Shown here: positions 1 to 5,619 of the stretch, piece after piece
Position numbering within the stretch: the stretch's first letter is position 1
How the letters are laid out: every line of letters starts with the position of its first letter
Assembly (NCBI GenBank): GCA_900757715.1
Contig: CAAEOZ010000122.1
Coordinates: 1-5,619, forward strand
Length of the DNA: 5,619 nt
Reading direction: 5' to 3'
Source: an uncultured Veillonella sp.
Lineage (GTDB): Bacteria; Bacillota; Negativicutes; Veillonellales; Veillonellaceae
Translations under genes and position numbers: made by a program
Notes under the pieces: model-generated
What the model was told of the DNA's origin: nothing
Database searches by the model: none
Seen by the model: only the letters and a program-made list of their open reading frames with translations

Positions 1-1
1 A

Positions 2-2827
2 ATAATCTTGGAGGAGGATACCGAAACACTGGATGAAGTGGTAGTGGTTGGTTATGGTGTTCAGAAAAAAAGTGATGTGACTGGTGCTATGGCACGTGTG
101 GGTGAAAAAGAACTGAAATCCATGCCTGTCAAAAATGCCCTCGAAGGTATGCAGGGAAAAACTGCCGGTGTGGATATTACTTCCAGCCAGCGTCCTGGTG
201 AAGTAGGCGATATCAATATCCGTGGTGTACGCTCTATCAAAGCAGAACAAAGTCCGCTTTATGTAGTTGATGGTATGGTTATCCAAAATGGCGGTATTGA
301 AAATATTAACCCTTCAGACATTGAGTCTATTGACATTTTAAAAGATGCTTCCGCTACCGCCATTTATGGTTCACGTGGTGCAAATGGGGTTATCTTGGTT
401 ACAACTAAAAAAGGTAAGGAAGGAAGAGTTACTCTAAACTATTCCGGATCTGTTACATTTGAAACGTTACACGATGTAACTGACATGATGTCGGCCAGCG
501 AATGGTTGGATTATGCCCGTCTAGCAAAATACAACATGGGAGCATACGGTAACAGAGACGCTGCTTTTGCTCCAAGTTATGAGGCAGACCGTTTGGCTTT
601 CGGTGGTGTAGCTGCTTCTTGGGCAAACATAGACCAAGCATGGTCAAACGGAAACTATGACCCATCGAAAGTAGGCTCATACAACTGGACTGACCATGGC
701 AAACAAACCGGCATCACACACGAACATACATTGAGCGCATCAGGTGGTTCTGACAAATTCCAAGGTTACGCCTCATTCGGTTACCTGAATCAAAAAGGAA
801 CTCAGCCTGGACAAGCCTACGAACGCTATACACTAAAAGTGTCATTTGACGCTAATCCCGTAGAATTCTTTAAAATGGGAGCCTCTGTCAACGGTTCATA
901 TGCCGACCAGGATTATGGTTATAATTTCTCCAAATCAGTCACCGGTGCCGGAGACTTTTATGGAGCATTGCGCAGCATGCTCCCTTGGACAGTACCTTAC
1001 GATGCCAACGGTGATTATATTCGCCTTCCAAATGGTGATATCAACATCATCAATCCCATTCGTGAATTGGATTACAATACTAACCAGCGTCGTACGTTCC
1101 GTGCCAATGCCAGCATGTATTCTCAGATAGATTTTGGCAAAATATGGGAACCGTTGGAAGGCTTGAGCTATCGCATCCAATTTGGTCCTGAATTCCAATT
1201 TTACACATTAGGTATTGCCAATGCAGCCGAAGGTATCAATGGTGACGGTAATAACAAAGCCCAGTACAAAAATGAACAAAAGCGTTCTTGGACATTGGAT
1301 AACTTGATTTACTATAACAAGACAATCAAAGACCATAGCCTTGGTTTGACATTGATGCAGTCGGCTTCCAAATATCATTATGAAATGGGAGATATGACTG
1401 CTACCAACGTAGCTTCTTCTAAAGAATTATGGTACAATCTGCATTCGGCCGGAAGCTTGAGTGGTTTTGGTACCGGTTTAACTGAAAGCCAAATGACTTC
1501 TTACATGGCTCGTATGAACTATGGTTTCAAAGATCGCTATTTGCTGACTGCATCTGTTCGCTGGGACGGTAGTTCCGTACTAGCTCCCGGACACAAATGG
1601 GCAACATTCCCTTCTGCCGCTTTGGCATGGCGCATTGACCAAGAAGATTTTATGAAAGATATTAATTGGATTAGCCAATTAAAGCTTCGTTTGGGATTCG
1701 GTGTTACTGGTAATGCGGCTATTGACCCTTATTCTACTAAAGGAGCTATTCAGTCACTCTATTATCAATGGGGAAGTGAAAGCCCATCTATCGGCTATCT
1801 TCCGTCTGATGTTTCTGCAAAGAATCCTAGTAAAATGGCCAATAACGAACTGACCTGGGAAAAGACGACTCAATATAATGTCGGTATTGATTATGGCTTC
1901 TTAAACAATCGTATCAGCGGTAGCGTTGATGTGTACAAGACCAAAACCAAGGACTTGTTACTAGATATGACCATTCCTTCACTGACTGGATATGTTTCCA
2001 CACTAGCTAATGTTGGAAAAACATCGGGTTGGGGTATTGATTTACAACTGAATGCTATTCCTGTGCAAACCAATGATTTTACCTGGAATACCACACTGAC
2101 TTGGTCTATGGACCGCAGCCAAATTGATGCCTTGGCAAACGGAAACACAGAAGATGTAAACAACCGTTGGTTCGTAGGCGAAGAAATCGGAGTCTATTAT
2201 GACTATGTATATGACGGTATCTGGAAGACCTCAGAAGCTGAGCAGGCAGCCAAATATGGTCGCAAGCCAGGACAAATCAAAGTGAAAGACTTAAACAATG
2301 ACGGTTCTATCGACGCAACTAATGACCGTCAAATTGTTGGTAAAGAACGTCCTCGTTGGACAGGAGGATGGAATAACACTTTCAGCTATAAGAATTTGGA
2401 ACTATCTTGCTTTATCATCACCCGTATGGGATTCGATGTGCCACAAGGTGCCGCTACATTGGATGGGCGCTACATGCAACGTAAGTTAGACTATTGGGTA
2501 GCCGGAAGCAACGAAGACGCAGTATACTATTCTCCAGGATCAAACGGCGAGGCAGCTGATACCTATAATTCTTCAATGAATTATCAGGACGGTTCTTACA
2601 TCAAGGTACGTAATATTTCATTAGGTTACAATTTCACAAGCAAACAACTGAAAAATACAGGTTTGAGTAATTTAAAAGTATATGTACAGGCCATGAATCC
2701 TTTCTCTATTTATAAAGCATGCGACTGGTTAGACACAGATTTGCTGAACTATGATAACAATACTAAAACTTTCGGTTCAGCAACGACACTGAAAAGTTTC
2801 GTCGTTGGCTTAAATGTTGGATTTTAA
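2..2827 (+). CDS. SusC/RagA-family TonB-linked outer-membrane transporter (5' partial)
   Basis: This is the barrel half of a SusCD importer, which moves oligosaccharides or other oligomers across the outer membrane using TonB/ExbBD energy. The frame is open from the window edge. The TTG at position 8 is an internal Leu codon, because I-I-L-E-E-D-T leads straight into the family's plug-entry motif LDEVVVVGYG. The signal peptide and CarboxypepD_reg-like domain, roughly 100 residues, are therefore missing to the left. Counting from position 8, the plug spans about residues 20-135. It contains the SusC/RagA signature: PLYVVDGM (83-90), then SDIESIDILKDASATAIYGS (103-122), then RGANGVILVTTKKG. The rest is the 22-strand barrel, rich in alternating aromatics. 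Near residue 761, DLNNDGSID is a calcium-loop-like motif typical of the family, followed by GKERPRWTGGWNN. The protein ends in VGLNVGF, the usual aromatic-terminal strand. It sits 29 bases before the SusD-like partner, so the two are co-transcribed. The substrate is unknown. Confidence 0.97.
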   Translation: MILEEDTETLDEVVVVGYGVQKKSDVTGAMARVGEKELKSMPVKNALEGMQGKTAGVDITSSQRPGEVGDINIRGVRSIKAEQSPLYVVDGMVIQNGGIENINPSDIESIDILKDASATAIYGSRGANGVILVTTKKGKEGRVTLNYSGSVTFETLHDVTDMMSASEWLDYARLAKYNMGAYGNRDAAFAPSYEADRLAFGGVAASWANIDQAWSNGNYDPSKVGSYNWTDHGKQTGITHEHTLSASGGSDKFQGYASFGYLNQKGTQPGQAYERYTLKVSFDANPVEFFKMGASVNGSYADQDYGYNFSKSVTGAGDFYGALRSMLPWTVPYDANGDYIRLPNGDINIINPIRELDYNTNQRRTFRANASMYSQIDFGKIWEPLEGLSYRIQFGPEFQFYTLGIANAAEGINGDGNNKAQYKNEQKRSWTLDNLIYYNKTIKDHSLGLTLMQSASKYHYEMGDMTATNVASSKELWYNLHSAGSLSGFGTGLTESQMTSYMARMNYGFKDRYLLTASVRWDGSSVLAPGHKWATFPSAALAWRIDQEDFMKDINWISQLKLRLGFGVTGNAAIDPYSTKGAIQSLYYQWGSESPSIGYLPSDVSAKNPSKMANNELTWEKTTQYNVGIDYGFLNNRISGSVDVYKTKTKDLLLDMTIPSLTGYVSTLANVGKTSGWGIDLQLNAIPVQTNDFTWNTTLTWSMDRSQIDALANGNTEDVNNRWFVGEEIGVYYDYVYDGIWKTSEAEQAAKYGRKPGQIKVKDLNNDGSIDATNDRQIVGKERPRWTGGWNNTFSYKNLELSCFIITRMGFDVPQGAATLDGRYMQRKLDYWVAGSNEDAVYYSPGSNGEAADTYNSSMNYQDGSYIKVRNISLGYNFTSKQLKNTGLSNLKVYVQAMNPFSIYKACDWLDTDLLNYDNNTKTFGSATTLKSFVVGLNVGF

Positions 2828-2856
2828 TATATAACGGATAAAAACAAATTATCGAT

Positions 2857-4953
2857 ATGAAATTGAATCACATATTATTTTCTGCTGCCGCATATATGGC
2901 GTTAGGAAGTGCAGCATTGACTTCTTGCAGTGAGTCTTTTTTAGACGAGAACCAAATTAATGCATACGATACCGATTATTTCAAGACACAAGAAGGTATT
3001 GATGATTTGGTAAATGGCGCCTATCTAATGCTGAAAACCAAATTTAACTATCAATGGGGATACTTGGTTTATTGCGAAGGAACGGATGAGTTTACAGATG
3101 GCAACAATACAGCTGCACACTATAACCACTACGGACAATCACTAAATTCAGGTGAAACCACCGGAATCAAGCCCATTTGGGACAACTTGTATGGTACTAT
3201 CGAACCGGCCAACTTGATTATAGCAAATGTACCGGCATTTTATAATCCACAGTCTCCTACTTATAATGCCCGTTTGGGAGAAGGATATTTCTTAAGAGGA
3301 TATGGTTACTTTGAACTGGTGAAACAGTTTGGTGGAATTCCTCTGAAATTAACTCCTTCGACAGGAGTGGAAACCTATTTCACCCGCAATAGTGAAGAAG
3401 AAGTATATGCACAAATCATTGCCGACTTGGAGGAAGCCTACAAGTTATTGCCCGAAAAGCCGGAGCAAACTGGACGCATCACGAAGTCAGCAGCCGCCCA
3501 CTTCCTAGCCAAGGCGCATTTATTCCGTGCTTCTGAACTGTATTCTAGCTGGAATACACAATACGTAGCCGCTGACCTAGATGCGGTAATTAAGTACGGA
3601 CAGGAAGTGGTAAGTGCACACCCCTTATGCAATGACTTTGTAGAATTATGGGATTACACAGCACCTAACGGTGCTAACGAAACAGTATCGGAAGTAGTAT
3701 TGGCAGCACAGTTCTCTAACGATGAATCCACCTGGGGACGATATGGTAACCAAATGCACTTATGCTTTCCTTCAGTTTATCAAGATATGAATGGAACGAA
3801 CCGTGATATTTCCGGTGGCCGTGAATTCTGCTATGTAAGTGCGACCCAATATACCATGGATGTATTTGACCGTGTAAACGATTCACGTTTCTGGAAATCA
3901 TTCATCACCACTTATGGATGTAATAATACCAAAGGTGCACCCGATTGGACTGAAGCTGATATCAGAAGCGGCAAAGCTCCTGTTGGTGTAAGTGCAGGAG
4001 ACAAGCGTTTTACAGGAGGTGAACTGGGCATCAAGTATATTGTCAACAATCCGGGAGATACTCGCTACGAAGACTATGAATTTGGTGACAAAAATGTAAA
4101 AGTGACCAAGAACAATGTCATTGAGGCTCCTCACACGTTTGTCCGTTACTTCAAGGGAGAAACTCACAACTGGAATACTGACATTTCCAATCTGACTGGC
4201 AACTGGTATCAGGTGATTCCCCATAAGCGTTCAGTCGCTTTGTCTAAATATCGTGACGGATCACGTAATTCGATCGCTTCACAGTTTGGTACGCGTGATG
4301 CCATTATAGCCCGTTCCGCTGAAGATGTGTTAATGATAGCCGAAGCCTATATCCGTAAAGGTGAATCCTCTTATCCACAGGCCATTGAATGGATAAACAA
4401 ACTCCGTACCCGTGCCGGGTATGCTGAAGGTGAAGACCGAAGTAAACACGTAGATGGCGGACAGTCTTACAAGAACAATTCATATTGTACAGGAAAAGGT
4501 GGAGGTTACTCGGCTGAAGGAGCTGTTTATTGGGAAATCAACACCTATTATGAGTCTAATAATATGGAAGGTCAGGAAACTACAGCTTCCACCAAATCAG
4601 TTATGACCTTGAACAGTGTGGAAGACGTGTACAATTCACAAGTAGACATCCCGATCTATGAAAAATTGGGTTGTGCTTCCAATGCAGAAAAGATGATGTG
4701 TTTTTTACTGAACGAACGTACCCGTGAACTTTGCGGTGAAATGTTACGTTGGGAAGATTTAGCCCGTACAAAGAGCCTGAATGACCGTTGGCATGCGTTT
4801 AACGATGGAGTAAGTCGTGGCTTGGGTGAATTCAATCCTCAGGTTCATTATTATCGTCCACTACCACAATCATTCTTGGACGGAATTACCAATGAAAACG
4901 GTGGAACATTAACTAATGAAGAAAAAAGTGCCATGCAGAATCCGGGATATTAA
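2857..4953 (+). CDS. SusD/RagB-family surface glycan-binding lipoprotein
   Basis: This is the lid subunit of the importer. It sits on the extracellular face of the SusC-like barrel and captures substrate. The ATG is followed by a lipoprotein signal peptide with a lipobox LTSC, so lipidation is expected at Cys24. The next residues, SESFLDE, are a common SusD start and put acidic residues beside the lipidated Cys, as in surface-exported Bacteroidota lipoproteins. The N-terminal SusD-like domain covers about 25-230, including PIWDNLYGTIEPANLII (105-122) and the LGEGYFLRGYGYFELVKQFG stretch (140-159), which belong to the TPR-like scaffold. The C-terminal SusD/RagB domain covers about 330-698, with DVLMIAEAYIRKG (490-502), INKLRTRAG (513-521), NERTRELCGEMLRWEDLART (619-638), YYRPLPQ (665-671) and the terminal NPGY. 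At 698 residues it is longer than the usual 500-600. Much of the excess lies at about 522-612, a Gly/Tyr/Asn-rich insertion. No Shine-Dalgarno precedes it, only an A/T-rich leader, as is normal for Bacteroides. The ligand cannot be inferred. Confidence 0.97.
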   Translation: MKLNHILFSAAAYMALGSAALTSCSESFLDENQINAYDTDYFKTQEGIDDLVNGAYLMLKTKFNYQWGYLVYCEGTDEFTDGNNTAAHYNHYGQSLNSGETTGIKPIWDNLYGTIEPANLIIANVPAFYNPQSPTYNARLGEGYFLRGYGYFELVKQFGGIPLKLTPSTGVETYFTRNSEEEVYAQIIADLEEAYKLLPEKPEQTGRITKSAAAHFLAKAHLFRASELYSSWNTQYVAADLDAVIKYGQEVVSAHPLCNDFVELWDYTAPNGANETVSEVVLAAQFSNDESTWGRYGNQMHLCFPSVYQDMNGTNRDISGGREFCYVSATQYTMDVFDRVNDSRFWKSFITTYGCNNTKGAPDWTEADIRSGKAPVGVSAGDKRFTGGELGIKYIVNNPGDTRYEDYEFGDKNVKVTKNNVIEAPHTFVRYFKGETHNWNTDISNLTGNWYQVIPHKRSVALSKYRDGSRNSIASQFGTRDAIIARSAEDVLMIAEAYIRKGESSYPQAIEWINKLRTRAGYAEGEDRSKHVDGGQSYKNNSYCTGKGGGYSAEGAVYWEINTYYESNNMEGQETTASTKSVMTLNSVEDVYNSQVDIPIYEKLGCASNAEKMMCFLLNERTRELCGEMLRWEDLARTKSLNDRWHAFNDGVSRGLGEFNPQVHYYRPLPQSFLDGITNENGGTLTNEEKSAMQNPGY

Positions 4954-4977
4954 ACCGTAATATATCACTGATAATAT

Positions 4978-5028
4978 ATGGACCTCTTCATCTATATGCT
5001 TTAGATTTAGAGGTCCATTATTGTTTTT
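4978..5028 (+). terminator. Intrinsic terminator after the SusCD-like operon
   Basis: ATGGACCTCT (4978-4987) is perfectly complementary to AGAGGTCCAT (5009-5018). Inside that 10-bp stem, after a 2x2 internal loop, ATCTA (4990-4994) pairs with TAGAT (5002-5006) around a 7-base loop. A T-rich run follows (5018-5028, TTATTGTTTTT). This is a classic rho-independent terminator on the plus strand, starting 24 bases after the SusD-like stop codon. The hairpin lies between convergent genes. On the minus strand it is followed by mixed A/T rather than a T run, so it should work less well in that direction. Confidence 0.9.
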
Positions 5029-5069
5029 CAGATAAGGATTATGCGCTTTTATGCCTATACCTTTAAAAA

Positions 5070-5279
5070 TTAGTAACCTTTCGTTAGAAGTTCTCGTATA
5101 ATATCATCTAAAATATAAACATAACTCGTCAAATAAAATCCAAAACTGGAATTGTACAGAAATTGGCAATTCTCCCTATTATAAAAGATATCCAAAGCAC
5201 GCACCGGAGATATGTCAAGACATTCGGCTAATAACATAACAATGCGAGAAATCTTATTCCATAATAAAAGATCTTTCAT
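5070..5279 (-). CDS. Small DUF3791-like protein, putative antitoxin/partner of a DUF3990 protein
   Basis: This encodes an intact 69-residue cytoplasmic protein with no signal peptide or membrane segment. The N-terminal part looks helical (NKISRIVMLLAECLDISPVR). Then come ALDIFY (29-34), a short loop (NSSFGFYLTS) and an acidic C-terminal helix (YILDDIIRELLTKG). The A-L-D-x-F-Y motif followed by a conserved tail helix matches, from memory, the roughly 70-residue DUF3791-type proteins found beside DUF3990 genes in Bacteroides and Firmicutes. No biochemical function is established that I can cite; a neutralising or partner role is inferred from this gene pairing. An in-frame TAA lies 24 bases upstream with no other start between, so the ATG at 5279 is the only reasonable choice. 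It lies directly downstream of a decayed DUF3990 gene on the same strand, and is convergent with the SusD-like gene. Gene existence is fairly secure; the family name is less so. Confidence 0.72.
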   Translation of the reverse strand: MKDLLLWNKISRIVMLLAECLDISPVRALDIFYNRENCQFLYNSSFGFYLTSYVYILDDIIRELLTKGY

Positions 5280-5288
5280 CTCCTCCTT
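5280..5288 (-). promoter_or_regulatory. Shine-Dalgarno-like AAGGAGGAG abutting the DUF3791-like start
   Basis: On the minus strand AAGGAGGAG runs straight into the ATG of the small gene. The GGAGG core is only 2 bases from the start codon, much tighter than the usual 5-9 bases. A purine-rich Shine-Dalgarno stands out here because the SusD-like gene in this window has none. It supports this ATG as the start, although the spacing may make it inefficient. Confidence 0.5.
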
Positions 5289-5295
5289 ATTTTTA

Positions 5296-5519
5296 TTATA
5301 GATTTATACACTCATCATATCCATGGCTGCTGGCCATTCCTGCTTTCCACGATGAAATCAAGCCATGATTTATCATATGAATTAAAAGAAAGCATACAAT
5401 AACCAAAGTTCAAGGTAGCATCCCTATCAAAAGAATAGATATTCAGACAAAGAGAACTTTGATTCTTTTGCAGTTAACAAATAATATTCACCCATTCTTG
5501 AGTCTAATCTATCAATTGT
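5296..5519 (-). pseudogene. Decayed DUF3990 gene (ADP-ribosyltransferase-like putative toxin)
   Basis: This minus-strand region carries pieces of a DUF3990 protein in more than one frame. From 5519 down to about 5460 one frame reads DRLDSRMGEYYLLTAKES, resembling the family's N-terminal LDFGxGFYLTTxxEQA motif with several key positions altered. A second frame, open from 5473 to a TGA at 5315-5317, reads LNIYSFDRDATLNFG, then LSFNSYDKSWLDFIVESRNG and QQPW. This matches the family's VNVYxFD and SxEWLDFVxxNRxG core. After PW a frame change would restore H-G-Y-D, the next expected motif, but that frame stops at 5296-5298. The stretch normally lying between the first two blocks is missing, as are the C-terminal 50-60 residues. 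DUF3990 is grouped with ADP-ribosyltransferase folds and usually occurs with DUF3791-type genes, one of which follows here. The multiple lesions make sequencing error an unlikely explanation. Confidence 0.65.
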
Positions 5520-5619
5520 ATCATGTACTTTACACAAATGGCTTCACTATAGATGGAATCGATATCCGTGCATTGGAATATATACCCAGTTCCGATGGCA
5601 TAGATATTGATTCGTCCAA
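5504..5619 (-). CDS. Possible C-terminal fragment of an unidentified gene at the right edge
   Basis: A minus-strand frame enters from the right edge and ends at a TAG (5504-5506), giving 37 residues. It reads INIYAIGTGYIFQCTDIDS and then an amphipathic-looking tail, IYSEAICVKYMIQLID. The composition is protein-like and the end looks like a natural C-terminal helix, but I do not recognise the family. Other frames on both strands are also open here for 23 or more codons, so the reading is uncertain. If real, it would lie upstream of, and overlap, the DUF3990 remnant. The I-Y-S-E-A-I-C-V-K stretch could instead be a worn form of the DUF3990 N-terminus (YHGSxxIxVK). Confidence 0.25.
   Translation of the reverse strand, partial: GRINIYAIGTGYIFQCTDIDSIYSEAICVKYMIQLID

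Noticed and set aside
8..10. TTG as the start codon of the SusC-like gene
   Set aside because: The frame continues upstream to the window edge, and ILEEDTETLDEVVVVGYG is the internal junction into the plug domain. The real start lies off the left edge.
2828..2856. Possible regulatory element between the SusC-like and SusD-like genes
   Set aside because: The 29-base gap is plain A/T-rich leader with no hairpin or Shine-Dalgarno, which is normal within a SusCD operon.
4959..4980. Second AT-only hairpin just before the terminator (ATATATCA/TGATAATATAT)
   Set aside because: It has a bulge and only A/T pairs apart from one C-G. This is expected by chance in AT-rich spacer and is not needed to explain termination.
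5041..5073. Ten-codon plus-strand frame starting ATGCGCTTT after the terminator
   Set aside because: Too short, no ribosome-binding site, no family features, and it overlaps the end of the minus-strand small gene.
5381..5619. Plus-strand open frame of about 79 codons running off the right edge
   Set aside because: It has no ATG and no recognisable family, and its left part is antisense to the well-supported DUF3990 remnant. It is probably chance openness in AT-rich DNA, although the right-edge repeat keeps it as a minor question.
5280..5619. Search for a Bacteroides-type promoter (TTTG / TAnnTTTG) on the minus strand
   Set aside because: Several TTTG words occur, but none has a properly spaced TAnnTTTG partner, so no promoter is called for the small gene.

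Overview
The window reads as Bacteroidota DNA, most likely a gut Bacteroides or Phocaeicola. It holds an adjacent SusC-like TonB-dependent transporter and SusD-like lipoprotein, the gene before the lipoprotein has an AT-rich leader with no Shine-Dalgarno, and the small minus-strand genes at the right are of types I associate with Bacteroidales. The species call is inference.

Positions 1-4953 are one plus-strand transcription unit. It enters the window inside a SusC/RagA-family outer-membrane transporter; the signal peptide and N-terminal beta-sandwich domain lie off the left edge. After a 29-base gap comes a complete SusD/RagB-family surface lipoprotein. Together they should form a 'pedal-bin' glycan or oligomer importer: the lipoprotein lid captures substrate, and the barrel imports it using TonB-transmitted energy. 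No glycoside hydrolase, sulfatase or regulator is visible, so the substrate cannot be named. A strong intrinsic terminator (4978-5028) follows the lipoprotein gene, so any enzymes of this locus must lie upstream or elsewhere.

Positions 5029-5619 are AT-richer and transcribed from the other strand, convergent with the importer. A small intact gene (5070-5279) encodes a 69-residue DUF3791-like protein. Just upstream of it on the same strand is a decayed DUF3990 gene (about 5296-5519). Recognisable blocks of that putative ADP-ribosyltransferase-like family survive, but they are split over frames, have lost the region between them, and lack the C-terminal part. This looks like the remnant of a DUF3990/DUF3791 toxin-antitoxin-like cassette in which the small partner outlived the presumed effector. 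At the right edge (5504-5619) a minus-strand frame may be the C-terminal end of another gene, but the evidence is weak.

I see no RNA genes, CRISPR arrays or insertion sequences. The importer itself is an ordinary representative of its class, apart from an unusually long insertion in the SusD-like protein.
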